Positions 19,868 through 28,749 of a DNA stretch of 64,000 bases are shown piece by piece. This DNA is from JAGVSR01 sp963786675 (GTDB lineage: Bacteria > Pseudomonadota > Alphaproteobacteria > Rhizobiales > Hyphomicrobiaceae). Every line of letters begins with the position of its first letter. Position 1 is the stretch's first letter. The stretch spans positions 1 through 64,000 of the forward strand of contig CAWAZY010000004.1 of NCBI GenBank assembly GCA_963786675.1, given 5' to 3'. Made by a program: the position numbers and the translations under genes. The notes beneath the pieces are model-generated. The model was not told where the DNA came from and did not search any database. It worked only from the letters and a program-made list of their open reading frames with translations.

Positions 19868-20278
19868 ATGACCAAACCCAGCGATAAGGGATTCACGCTG
19901 ATCGAGGCGCTTGTCGCCCTGGTCATCATCGCCGTCGCGGTGGGCGGCTTCTACCGCAGCCTCGAGTTCACCGCGCGCGGCGCGCGGATTGCGGCCCGGG
20001 ATGCCGCGGCGCTGACGGTGGCGCGCCAACGCCTTAACGAAGCGGCCACATCCGTGAACCAGGCACCCGGCGTCACCTCCGGCGAAGCCAGCGACGGGAT
20101 CCGCTGGACAACGGCGGTTAGCGAGCATGCAGGTCCTGCGTCCCTGGCAGGTGCAGGCGAAGGCCCCTCTGGCGTGCGTCTCTACCGGGTCGACGTCCGG
20201 GTCGATTGGCGCGATGTCCCCGGACGGCCGTCGCGCGCGCTGTCTCTGGTCACGTTCAAGACGGGGCTGACCCCATGA
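19868..20278 (+). CDS. gspI: Type II secretion minor pseudopilin GspI
   Basis: A 136-residue pseudopilin with the leader KGFTLIEALVALVIIAVAV and a short periplasmic domain ending DVRVDWRDVPGRPSRALSLV, as in GspI. The ATG at 19868 follows GAGAGGTAGCGGC and gives the usual short leader; a longer frame from 19847 would overlap gspH. Its stop overlaps the gspJ start (ATGA). GspI, J and K together form the tip of the pseudopilus. Confidence 0.87.
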   Translation: MTKPSDKGFTLIEALVALVIIAVAVGGFYRSLEFTARGARIAARDAAALTVARQRLNEAATSVNQAPGVTSGEASDGIRWTTAVSEHAGPASLAGAGEGPSGVRLYRVDVRVDWRDVPGRPSRALSLVTFKTGLTP

Positions 20279-20910
20279 GATCCTCTCTTGATCCTCAAGA
20301 CTGCCGAAGCACGGAATCGGGCTTCACGCTGGTCGAAGTGCTGGTCGTTTTGACAATTGCCGTGCTCGCATTCGCCCTGATCCCCGGCACTGTGCGCATC
20401 GGTCAGCGCGTGATGACGGTAGCCGCCGATGTGGAGCAATCCGCAGCGGCCCGCCGTGCCATGACAGTCCTGGAGCGGCGCATCGCCGCCGCGCGCCCGA
20501 TCTACACGAGCGCCGAAGACGGTCTGGCGCGGTTGATGTTTTCGGGCACGCCCGAACGCCTGCGCTTTGTCACCGCTCTGGCGGATGGTCCACAGACCGG
20601 CGGGCTCTATCTTGCCGATGTTCATCTCAAGACCGGAAAAGGTAATGCTGATACGTGGCTGGCGATGACCTTGACGCCCTATCCCGCGGGCGAGGGCTTG
20701 GCGAACGCCGGGCAAGGCGTTTCTTTGATGCGCGCGCGTGGCTTGTCGCTGCGCTATCTCGGTTATGATCCGCAGCATAACGCCCTCGCTTGGCGCAGTG
20801 ACTGGACGGATCGCGCACGATTGCCGGAAGCCGTCGAGATGACCGTGCCCGGCATGGCGCCACGGCTGGTACGGTTGCATCTCAATGTCGCCGGTCAACC
20901 CCGCCCGTAA
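20275..20910 (+). CDS. gspJ: Type II secretion minor pseudopilin GspJ
   Basis: A 211-residue pseudopilin with the leader ESGFTLVEVLVVLTIAVLAF and a larger periplasmic domain (SGTPERLRFVTALADGPQTG, VSLMRARGLSLRYLGYD) matching GspJ. It begins at the ATG that overlaps the gspI stop; the frame is open to 20206 but that start would lie within gspI. It is the last gene of the gspE-F-H-I-J run. No gspG or gspO follows. Confidence 0.87.
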   Translation: MRSSLDPQDCRSTESGFTLVEVLVVLTIAVLAFALIPGTVRIGQRVMTVAADVEQSAAARRAMTVLERRIAAARPIYTSAEDGLARLMFSGTPERLRFVTALADGPQTGGLYLADVHLKTGKGNADTWLAMTLTPYPAGEGLANAGQGVSLMRARGLSLRYLGYDPQHNALAWRSDWTDRARLPEAVEMTVPGMAPRLVRLHLNVAGQPRP

Positions 20911-21049
20911 TACCACCAACGACGGCACGGCGTGTGACAGATTCATACGGCCAAACTCATGCGGCCAGCACCCGCTTCGCGGCGGTCAAAGTCGGTGATC
21001 TGCCGGATGCGCTTGCGCCCGCCCGCAACTCGTGGCTACGCTTTCCGCC

Positions 21050-22384
21050 ATGCCTGAAGCTGGAGACCACGCCGTGAGCAGACCCTTCACTCGATACTGC
21101 GGCGACGGCTCGCATTGTGCGAGCTACTACGCGGCGACGGCCAACCCGTCACCCGACCGTCCGCCTTTGCGCGAGCGGATCGACGCGGACGTTTGCATCA
21201 TCGGCGGCGGCTATTCGGGCCTTTCGACCGCCCTGCACCTCGCCGAAGCCGGCCACAAAGTCACGCTGATCGAAGGCGCAAAGATCGGCTGGGGTGCATC
21301 GGGCCGCAACGGTGGGCAGATCGTCAACGGCCTAAATGCCAGTCTCGGCACCATCGAACGACGTTATGGATCGGAGACGGCGGCCTTCGTCGGGCGGCTC
21401 GTGCAGGAAGGCGGCACGATCATCCGCGGTTTCATCGAGCGCTACGGGATCGATTGCGACCTGAAGGACGGCAACCTCTATGCCGCCTACACCGCCAAGC
21501 AGATGCGCGAATTGGAAGACAAGCAGATCCTGTGGCGCAAGCACGGGATGGACGACCACGAACTGGTCGATCAGGAAGGCATGCGCCGGCACGTCGGATC
21601 GGACGCCTACTGCGGCGGCATGATCGATCGGACCGGCGGCCACATGCATCCCCTCAATCTCACCCTCGGGGAAGCGGCGGCGCTGGAAAGCCTGGGCGGC
21701 GTCATCTACGAGAATACGTGCGCCGTGTCAGTGGACACCAACGCACCCAAGCCCGTCGTTAAAACAGAGCACGGCGACATCCGCTGCCGGACGCTCATCA
21801 TCTGCGGCAATGCCTACCTTGGGCACGTCGTTCCTGAACTGACCTCGCGCGTCATGCCAGTGTCCACGCAAATGATGGCGACCGAACCGCTCAGTGATGC
21901 CCGCGCCCACGACCTGCTGCCCACCGACCTGTGTGTGGAAGATATCCGATACATCCTCGACTACTTCCGTCTTTCCGCCGACAAGCGGCTGATTTTCGGA
22001 GGCGGAACGGTCTATGGCGGCACCGACCCCGCCGACATCGTCGCCAAACTGCAGCCCAACATGCTGCGGGTCTATCCGCAGCTCAAAGACGTGAAGATCG
22101 ACTATGCCTGGAGCGGAAATTTCGCGCTGTCGTTCTCGCGCGTGCCGCAGATGGGCCGCCTCTCGCCGAACGTCTATTTCGCCCACGGCTACAGCGGCCA
22201 CGGCGTGACGGGCTCGCATCTTTTCGGCCGCATCCTCGCCGAGGCGGTCGATGGGGATGTCAGCCGGTTTGACGTCTTCGCACGGTTGCGCTGGTTCCCG
22301 TTTCCTGGCGGGCGGATATTCCGCGCGCAGTATTCCGCACTGGGGTCCTGGTACTATTCCGTGCGCGATCATCTGGGACTCTGA
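21050..22384 (+). CDS. PuuB-like FAD-dependent amine oxidoreductase
   Basis: A DAO-type flavoprotein of about 444 residues. It has the dinucleotide-binding motif DVCIIGGGYSGLSTALHLAE, the GWGASGRNGGQ segment of the gamma-glutamylputrescine oxidase (PuuB/OrdL) group, and the C-terminal FAD loop FAHGYSGHGVTGSHLFG. Such enzymes oxidise gamma-glutamyl-polyamines or related amines with O2. I use the second ATG (21050); the first at 21032 is also possible. The downstream neighbour is convergent. No puuA or puuC is present, so the exact substrate is uncertain. Confidence 0.83.
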   Translation: MPEAGDHAVSRPFTRYCGDGSHCASYYAATANPSPDRPPLRERIDADVCIIGGGYSGLSTALHLAEAGHKVTLIEGAKIGWGASGRNGGQIVNGLNASLGTIERRYGSETAAFVGRLVQEGGTIIRGFIERYGIDCDLKDGNLYAAYTAKQMRELEDKQILWRKHGMDDHELVDQEGMRRHVGSDAYCGGMIDRTGGHMHPLNLTLGEAAALESLGGVIYENTCAVSVDTNAPKPVVKTEHGDIRCRTLIICGNAYLGHVVPELTSRVMPVSTQMMATEPLSDARAHDLLPTDLCVEDIRYILDYFRLSADKRLIFGGGTVYGGTDPADIVAKLQPNMLRVYPQLKDVKIDYAWSGNFALSFSRVPQMGRLSPNVYFAHGYSGHGVTGSHLFGRILAEAVDGDVSRFDVFARLRWFPFPGGRIFRAQYSALGSWYYSVRDHLGL

Positions 22385-22419
22385 GCCGGGCACCGGCAAG
22401 TCCTACCGTAACAGCGCGC

Positions 22420-23562
22420 CTACTCCGGCGGGTCGGGCGTCGTTGGCTGGTCCTTCAAGAGATCCCCCGTCGGCCCGATCACGGCCTCGTCCCTTTCGAA
22501 CAGCAGCGGGCTCTGCATGTACAGCGTGGCCAGACGCGCAACGCTTTCCAGGGATTCGATGTGAGTGCGCTCATACCCGTGCGAAGAATCGAGCGCAAAG
22601 CAGACGAGCGCCGTGCGGATATCGTTACCCGCCTCGACGGCAGCCGCGGAATCGCTGCGATAGTGATTGAACACGTCCCGGCTATGAGTGATGCCACTCC
22701 GGCGGCAGATGTCGATCAGGCGCCGTGTCAGGTGCCAGTCGAACGGCCCGCTCGAATCCTGCATCGCGATCGTCGCGCCGTATTCGGAAGTGTACTGATC
22801 CGGCGCGCTGGTGCCGTTGTCGATGGATAGCATTTCCGCCACATCGCCATGCAGCACGTGGCTGGCACCCACGCCCACCTCTTCCGAAATGGTGAACAGG
22901 AGGTGGCATCCGATCGGCAGCGTCACGTTGTTGTCGACCATGGCCTTCGTCGCCGCGAGTATGGCCGCCACCCCAGCCTTGTTGTCGAGATGACGTGCGT
23001 TGATGAAGCCGTTGTCCGAGAAGGAGGGTTGTGGTTCGACGGAGATCGTATCCCCGATGTTGACGCCAAGCGCCACGGTCTCATCAATGCTAGACGTGCG
23101 CTCGTCGAGGCGCACTTCGAGGTTGTCCCAGGAGATGACTTGCTTGTCGATGTCCTCGCCAAAAACATGACCGGACGCCTTGAGAGGTAAAATCGTACCC
23201 TGAATTTTCCGGTCGCCGTCACAATGCAACATCACGCGCGCGCCTTCCGCGAACCTTGCCGACCATGTCCCGATCGGCGCCACACTGACCCGGCCATTCG
23301 GCAGAATGCCCTTGACGATGGCGCCGAGCGTATCGAGGTGGGTGACGATGGCGCGTTCCGGCGTGGCTTGACGGCCATGTAGCGTGGCGCGGATCGCCCC
23401 ACGCCGGGTCAATTCTACCCGGACGCCCAATTTCTCAAGCCAGGCGCAGACATAGGCGACGGCCTGATCGGTCATTCCGGTGGGACTTGGAATGGCCAGG
23501 AGATCAGACAAGGTTTCGAGCAGAACGTCGCGGTCAATAGGTACGGAGCGGAGTGCGCGCAT
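22420..23562 (-). CDS. M42-type peptidase of the NAGGN osmolyte system
   Basis: A 380-residue metallopeptidase-like protein of the M20/M42 group. It has metal-site segments (AIVTHLDTLGAIVKG, INARHLDNKAGVAAILAA, FTISEEVGVGASHVL with the Glu pair, and DSSGPFDWHL). It lies eight bases after ngg in the asnO-ngg-peptidase order typical of N-acetylglutaminylglutamine amide (NAGGN) loci, where this peptidase is a fixed companion, possibly for turnover or trimming of the dipeptide. The exact reaction is not established to my knowledge. Confidence 0.85.
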   Translation of the reverse strand: MRALRSVPIDRDVLLETLSDLLAIPSPTGMTDQAVAYVCAWLEKLGVRVELTRRGAIRATLHGRQATPERAIVTHLDTLGAIVKGILPNGRVSVAPIGTWSARFAEGARVMLHCDGDRKIQGTILPLKASGHVFGEDIDKQVISWDNLEVRLDERTSSIDETVALGVNIGDTISVEPQPSFSDNGFINARHLDNKAGVAAILAATKAMVDNNVTLPIGCHLLFTISEEVGVGASHVLHGDVAEMLSIDNGTSAPDQYTSEYGATIAMQDSSGPFDWHLTRRLIDICRRSGITHSRDVFNHYRSDSAAAVEAGNDIRTALVCFALDSSHGYERTHIESLESVARLATLYMQSPLLFERDEAVIGPTGDLLKDQPTTPDPPE

Positions 23563-23570
23563 GCTTTTCC

Positions 23571-25310
23571 TTACGCGGCCTGGAGGCTCGATTTGGTCTG
23601 CGGGAACAGGAGATCGATGAACCGGGCCGCGGTGGGCGCCGGTTCGTGATTGGCGAGGCCCGGCCGTTCGTTGGCTTCGATGACATGGTAGTAGGGCAGA
23701 TCCGGAGCGGTGACCATGAAATCGAGCCCCACGACGGGGATCTCCAAGGCCGTGGCCGCCTTGATAGCGGCATCGGCCAACGCAGGATGCAAGCTTTCCG
23801 TGACATCGTGGATCGTGCCACCCGTGTGCAGGTTCGCAGTCTTGCGCACTGTCAGCGTCACGCCATCCGGCAAGACATCGCGCATGCCGTACCCGCTTTG
23901 GCGGAGACAGCGCTCGGTCTCGTCATCCATCGGAATGCGGCTTTCGCCCTTGGTGGCGGCTGCACGGCGGCGGTTCTGCTTCTCGATCAGCGTCGCAATC
24001 GTGTGCTCACCGTTGCCGACAATGGCCGCCGGCCGGCGGATGGCAGCCGCCACGACCTCGCCGCCGATGACGATGATGCGCAGATCCTGACCTTCGACAA
24101 AAGCTTCGGCGACAACCTGATCGCACAAGGCCCGCGCGCGGGTGAAGGCCGCACGGACGGATTGTTCGGACCTGAGATCAACTGCCACACCATGGCCCTG
24201 CTCGCCACGGGCAGGCTTGACGACGATGCGCTTATGACGGGCAAGAAAGGCCAGCGCGTCCGTGACATTCGCCACGGCCTCTTGGGCGGGCGCTTCCAGT
24301 CCAGCGCGGGTCAGGAGACGGTGGGTGAGCGTTTTGTCGTCACACCGGCTCATGGCAACCGCGCTGACGAGATCGCTCAGAGATTCGCGGCAGGCAATGG
24401 AGCGGGAGCCGAGCGAAAGCCTGAACAGTCCAGCACGCGCGTCCTCGATCTCCACGCCGATTCCGCGGCGGCGCGCCTCGTCGATGATTATCTGCGCATA
24501 GATGTTGAGTTCGGCATCCGGTTCGGGGCCGATGTAAAGCTTTTCGTTGATCTGGCTGCGGGTTTTGACGGTGAAGACGGGAACGGTCTCAAAGCCAAGT
24601 TTTGCATAGAGACCCAGCGCTTCGGAGTTGTCGTGCATCACCGACAGATCCATGTGCGCGCGGCCTGCCGCCTTGAATTGGCGGGCCAGTTCCAGCACCA
24701 GCCGTTGGCCGATCCCGGGAACGTTGCCATGGGCATCGACGGCCAATGCCCAAAGGCTGGAGCCGTTCTCGTGATCCTCGAACGCCACATGATGGTCGAC
24801 GCCCATCACCACTCCGGCAATCGCCGGGGGCGCGCCAGTGAGGCCCGGAACTTCGGCCACGAGGACCCGCACCGGACCCTCCGGCGTCAGAGTGGCAAGA
24901 TAGCCCGCCCGGACCGGCACCATGCCGTGCGCCATGTAAATGGCATTGATGGCGCTTTCGTCATCGGGTACCGCGGCCCGCACCCGCACGCGCCGGCCTT
25001 TGGCGGCTGAAGGCATGTGCGCCATTAAATCGAGGCGCAGGGTGTGCGAAGGATCCAGAAATAGAGCCTGCGGCGCATGGCCAATCACCAGATGCGGATC
25101 GCGAACATGGAATGCCACGTCGCGCTCGGTGCGCTCTTCTTCCTGTAGCGTACGGGCCAGCACTTTGGGATCGGCAAACGTCTGGCCGAAGATCAAGCGT
25201 CCCCATCCGCAATCCGCGATCGCGTGATGAATGTCGCCCGCAACGGGCATGGCCGCGTAGGGACATGATGGGTCTTCACCGGTGGCAATCTGCTGCGCGG
25301 TTCCTGTCAT
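23571..25310 (-). CDS. ngg: N-acetylglutaminylglutamine synthetase (GNAT plus ATP-grasp fusion)
   Basis: A 579-residue fusion. The N-terminal half is a GNAT acetyltransferase (VRAAVPDDESAINAIYMAHG, GNVPGIGQRLVLELARQF, DNSEALGLYAKLGFETVPVF). The C-terminal half is an ATP-grasp ligase (RIVVKPARGEQGHGVAVDLR, PVVGLDFMVTAPDLPYYHVI, EANERPGLANH). It joins acetylated glutamine units in synthesis of the osmolyte NAGGN. The start at 25310 is chosen for the strong AAGGGGAGG just upstream, although the frame is open to 25568, which would overlap asnO. It lies between asnO and the M42 peptidase on one transcript. Confidence 0.9.
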   Translation of the reverse strand: MTGTAQQIATGEDPSCPYAAMPVAGDIHHAIADCGWGRLIFGQTFADPKVLARTLQEEERTERDVAFHVRDPHLVIGHAPQALFLDPSHTLRLDLMAHMPSAAKGRRVRVRAAVPDDESAINAIYMAHGMVPVRAGYLATLTPEGPVRVLVAEVPGLTGAPPAIAGVVMGVDHHVAFEDHENGSSLWALAVDAHGNVPGIGQRLVLELARQFKAAGRAHMDLSVMHDNSEALGLYAKLGFETVPVFTVKTRSQINEKLYIGPEPDAELNIYAQIIIDEARRRGIGVEIEDARAGLFRLSLGSRSIACRESLSDLVSAVAMSRCDDKTLTHRLLTRAGLEAPAQEAVANVTDALAFLARHKRIVVKPARGEQGHGVAVDLRSEQSVRAAFTRARALCDQVVAEAFVEGQDLRIIVIGGEVVAAAIRRPAAIVGNGEHTIATLIEKQNRRRAAATKGESRIPMDDETERCLRQSGYGMRDVLPDGVTLTVRKTANLHTGGTIHDVTESLHPALADAAIKAATALEIPVVGLDFMVTAPDLPYYHVIEANERPGLANHEPAPTAARFIDLLFPQTKSSLQAA

Positions 25311-25383
25311 GGCAGAACCCTCCCCTTGTCTCGTCATCTCGGTGCGCGCCGCTGACGGCGGCGTCTCACTTTCATTGTTGGAG

Positions 25384-27162
25384 TTAGGCGGCATGCTGCT
25401 GCAGCCACATTTCAAGGAGCGCCACTTGCCAAAGCTTGGACCCGCCAAGCGGCGTGATGTGACGCGTCGGATCGTCCAGGAGCGGCGCGATGGCATCGGT
25501 GCGGAACAGGCCGCGTTCGCGAGCCTGTTGCGACGACAAGGCATCGCGCACCATGTCCAGTGCGGCACCCTCCAAATACTTCAGAGCGGGAACGGGGAAA
25601 TACCCCTTGGGACGGTCGATGACTTCCGAGGGGATGACGCGGCGGGCCACATCCTTCAGAATTCCCTTCCCGTCCTGGGCAAGCTTCAACTCCGGTGGTA
25701 TGCGCGCGGCGAGCTCGACAAGGTCGTGATCGAGAAACGGTACGCGGGCTTCCAGGCCCCAGGCCATGGTCATGTTGTCAACGCGCTTCACCGGATCGTC
25801 GGCCAGCATGATGGTCGTGTCGAGACGCAGGGCGCGATCGACGGGCGTATCGGCGCCGTATTGCTCGAAGTGCTGGGCGACGAAGGCCCGGCTGTAGTCC
25901 TCCGATACGAACGGCGATGACACCATGCGGGCAAAGTCCGCATGATCTCGATCGAAGAAGGCGCTCGCATAGTCACCCAGCGCGTCATTGCTGTCGGCCA
26001 GCGGCGGATACCAGTGATACCCGCCAAAAACTTCATCGGCGCCCTGTCCGCTCTGCACGACTTTCACATGCTGGGCGACCTCCTGCGAGAGGAGGAAGAA
26101 GCCGATGTTGTCGTGGCTGACCATGGGCTCGGACATCGCGGCGATCGCCTGCGGCAGGGCGCTGATCAACCGGTCGGATTTGACCATGATCTTGAAGTGC
26201 TCTGTCCCGAAGTGGCGCGCCACAAGATCGGAATATTGAAACTCGTCGCCCTTCTCGCCGCCCGCGGCCTCGAACCCGATCGAAAACGTCTTCAGACCCT
26301 TTTGCCCTTCCGAGGCCAAGAGCCCCACGATCAGACTGGAGTCGACGCCACCCGACAAAAGAACGCCGACCGGCACGTCTGCGATCATCCGGCGGCGCAC
26401 GGCAAGCCGAAGTGCTGCTTCGGTTTCGTCGCGCCAATCGGCGGCACTGCGCGCTAGGTCGTCCCGCGTGCGAATGAAATTCGGTGCCCAGTAGACCCAG
26501 TCCTTGCGCCGGCCATCCGGTTCGAAGATCGCCAGCGTGGCGGGCGGCAGCTTGCGCACGCCCTTGAAGAGCGTGAAGGGCGGAGGAACAACCGCGTGAA
26601 AGGTCATGTAATGATGCAGGGCGACCGGATCGATCTCTCGATCGACATCGCCACCAGCCAGGATGGCCGGCAGACTTGAGGCAAAACGCAGACGCTGGCC
26701 ATCTGGAGATTCGGCAAGGTAGAGGGGTTTGATACCCAACCGGTCGCGGGCCAGTACCAACCGGCCTGTTTCGCGTTCATGAATGGCGAAGGCGAACATG
26801 CCGCTGAGCCGTTCAACCGCGGCGGGGCCCCAGGCATGATAAGCTTTGAGGATGGTTTCGGTATCTCCGTCCGAAAAGAAGCGATAGCCCAAACCGGAGA
26901 GTTCCGCGCGAAGCTCACGGTAGTTATAGATGCAGCCGTTGAAGGCGATGGCCAGACCGAGATCGGGATCGACCATGGGTTGGCGCGCCTTGTCGGACAG
27001 ATCGATGATGGCAAGCCGGCGATGACCCAGACCCACGGGGCCGTAAGTGAGCGCGCCCGACCCATCGGGTCCGCGCGGACGCATGGCCGACGTCATTCGG
27101 CCGATTGCATCAAGCGCAACGTCGCCCCCGTCAAAACGGGCTTCTCCGCACAGTCCGCACAT
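25384..27162 (-). CDS. asnO: N-acetylglutaminylglutamine amidotransferase (asparagine synthetase-like)
   Basis: A 592-residue class II amidotransferase. The N-terminal Cys2 (MCGLCGEARF) is the glutaminase nucleophile, with RGPDGSGAL and FNGCIYNYRELR. The synthetase half has the PP-loop VLLSGGVDSSLIVG and GQGADEVFGGYHWY. In NAGGN loci this protein amidates the C-terminus of the dipeptide. It is the first gene of the minus-strand trio and is divergent from a MarR gene across 145 bases. Ordinary asparagine synthetase is the alternative, but the ngg neighbour decides. Confidence 0.9.
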   Translation of the reverse strand: MCGLCGEARFDGGDVALDAIGRMTSAMRPRGPDGSGALTYGPVGLGHRRLAIIDLSDKARQPMVDPDLGLAIAFNGCIYNYRELRAELSGLGYRFFSDGDTETILKAYHAWGPAAVERLSGMFAFAIHERETGRLVLARDRLGIKPLYLAESPDGQRLRFASSLPAILAGGDVDREIDPVALHHYMTFHAVVPPPFTLFKGVRKLPPATLAIFEPDGRRKDWVYWAPNFIRTRDDLARSAADWRDETEAALRLAVRRRMIADVPVGVLLSGGVDSSLIVGLLASEGQKGLKTFSIGFEAAGGEKGDEFQYSDLVARHFGTEHFKIMVKSDRLISALPQAIAAMSEPMVSHDNIGFFLLSQEVAQHVKVVQSGQGADEVFGGYHWYPPLADSNDALGDYASAFFDRDHADFARMVSSPFVSEDYSRAFVAQHFEQYGADTPVDRALRLDTTIMLADDPVKRVDNMTMAWGLEARVPFLDHDLVELAARIPPELKLAQDGKGILKDVARRVIPSEVIDRPKGYFPVPALKYLEGAALDMVRDALSSQQARERGLFRTDAIAPLLDDPTRHITPLGGSKLWQVALLEMWLQQHAA

Positions 27163-27271
27163 AAATCATTCCTTGGTTTTGAAAGTTGGTGCTGCACCCG
27201 AGCAGCGATTGCGATGCTTCAAGCCGAGCGCAATGGCCGGCTGGCGCGAAGGCCCAGCGCGAAAGACACCG

Positions 27272-27307
27272 TTGACATGGCTTATTATTTAGGGAACAAA
27301 AGTTTCT
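27272..27307 (+). promoter_or_regulatory. Promoter and leader of the marR gene, divergent from asnO
   Basis: TTGACA at 27272-27277 is a good -35 box; the -10 about 17 bases on is weak. AGGGA at 27291 may be the ribosome binding site. The 145-base gap to asnO is the natural place for an operator acting on both genes. Confidence 0.35.
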
Positions 27308-27835
27308 ATGTCAAATGATTTGAACGCAAAGGATGTCGCAGTCCCCAACGATCCGGCGGCCATGAGCGTCGTCACGCAGGCGGCGGACCCCGTCGCCATG
27401 ACCAACGCCGTCCTGCGGCTGCTGCGCCGGATCAACCGCGCCGGAGATCTGCATTCCAAGGAATTGGAGCGGCTTTCGGGCCTGACGACGCCACAGATCA
27501 TTGTGTTGCGCGCGATTGCTGAACTGGGAGAAGTCACAGCCGGTAAAATCGCGGCGCATGTGAGCCTCAGCCAGGGCACGGTCTCCATGATCCTCGACCG
27601 GCTCGAGAAGGAGGGTCTCATCGCCCGTTACCGGAACCCGCGCGACCGCCGGATCGTTCATGCCCGGCTGACCGAGACTGGCGAGACGGCACTTGCAGCG
27701 GCCCCCCCGCTGTTGCGCGAGCAGTTCATGCGGCGCTTTCTGGCCCTCGATCCGTTGCAACAAGTCCGCACCGTCGAAGCGCTGAGCGCGCTGGCCGACA
27801 TGATGGACACCGACGCGGAGCCCGCCGTTCGCTGA
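27308..27835 (+). CDS. MarR-family transcriptional regulator
   Basis: A 175-residue winged-helix regulator. Helix-turn-helix: GEVTAGKIAAHVSLSQGTVS. Wing: RLEKEGLIARYRNPRDRRI, the classical MarR signature DRR. ATG at 27308. It is divergent from the NAGGN operon, and MarR-type genes are common companions of asnO-ngg, so it probably responds to osmotic state or to the osmolyte, by inference. The N-terminal 30 residues are not conserved. Confidence 0.88.
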   Translation: MSNDLNAKDVAVPNDPAAMSVVTQAADPVAMTNAVLRLLRRINRAGDLHSKELERLSGLTTPQIIVLRAIAELGEVTAGKIAAHVSLSQGTVSMILDRLEKEGLIARYRNPRDRRIVHARLTETGETALAAAPPLLREQFMRRFLALDPLQQVRTVEALSALADMMDTDAEPAVR

Positions 27836-27893
27836 TCCCTGCCCCTGCCATCACCGCCGGACAGACCTTCCCACGGGGCTGCGCGAATGGACA

Positions 27894-28709
27894 ATGCGTG
27901 TTGGCGATCCGGGCGAATTCTGGCAATCGTTGCCAATGACTTTACCAGAATTGAAATCGGATCTGCGCGAGCTCTACCAGGGCTTCACGCCTCGCGGCCG
28001 GACGTTCACCTACGGCCTGCTGATCTTCGATATTGCGACGGTGCTTTTCATCGTCCTGACATCGTTTCTGCCGCGATCAGACCTCATCGAGTCGATCGAC
28101 ATCCTGATCGGACTGATCCTGCTGGCAGACTTTACGGCGCGGATGTGGCTGTCGCCAGCGCCCCTGCGTGAGTTGCGCCATCCCGCCACCATCGCCGACA
28201 TCGTGGCCATCGGCTCGTTTCTGGCGCCCGTGGCGGGCGAAGCGGGCGGCTTCCTGCGCGTCTTGCGCACCCTGCGGCTCCTGCACACCTACACGCTACT
28301 CAACCGGCTGCGCATCGATTTTCCGTTCTTTCGTCGTAACGAGGAAATCATCATCGCGGTGACGCACCTGCTCGTCTTCATCTTCATCATGACGAGCATC
28401 GTGTACGAGACGCAGAGGTGGTCGAACCCGATGATCGCCAATTACGTCGATGCGCTCTACTTCACGGTGACTGCGCTGACGACGACGGGATTCGGCGACA
28501 TCACGCTGCCGGGCAGCACCGGCCGCATGATTTCCGTTCTCATCATGATCTTTGGCGTGACGCTGTTCCTGCGGCTCGCCCAGGTGCTCTTCAGGCCGCA
28601 CAAAGTGCGCTTCCCATGCCCGACCTGCGGATTGCAGCGTCATGACCCGGATGCCGTGCACTGCAAGGCCTGCGGCACTGCCCTGAAGATCCCCGACGAA
28701 GACGAGTGA
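27894..28709 (+). CDS. Potassium channel-like ion transporter with C-terminal zinc ribbon
   Basis: A 271-residue membrane protein. It has four hydrophobic segments forming a voltage-sensor-like domain, including FLRVLRTLRLLHTYTLLNRL with spaced Arg residues. Then comes a pore helix and filter (YFTVTALTTTGFGDITLP), where TTGFGD replaces the usual TVGYGD, and a last membrane helix. The cytoplasmic tail holds a zinc-ribbon-like CPTCGLQRHD and CKACGTAL pair. The start may instead be 27936. It stands alone between marR and the convergent pepF. Selectivity for K+ is inferred from the filter. Confidence 0.82.
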   Translation: MRVGDPGEFWQSLPMTLPELKSDLRELYQGFTPRGRTFTYGLLIFDIATVLFIVLTSFLPRSDLIESIDILIGLILLADFTARMWLSPAPLRELRHPATIADIVAIGSFLAPVAGEAGGFLRVLRTLRLLHTYTLLNRLRIDFPFFRRNEEIIIAVTHLLVFIFIMTSIVYETQRWSNPMIANYVDALYFTVTALTTTGFGDITLPGSTGRMISVLIMIFGVTLFLRLAQVLFRPHKVRFPCPTCGLQRHDPDAVHCKACGTALKIPDEDE

Positions 28710-28749
28710 GGCGGCCGCCCGAACTGAGGGACGGCCGGCGACCGTTAAC

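Noticed and set aside
23553..25010. 485-codon open frame opposite ngg
   Set aside because: Antisense shadow of the GNAT/ATP-grasp gene.
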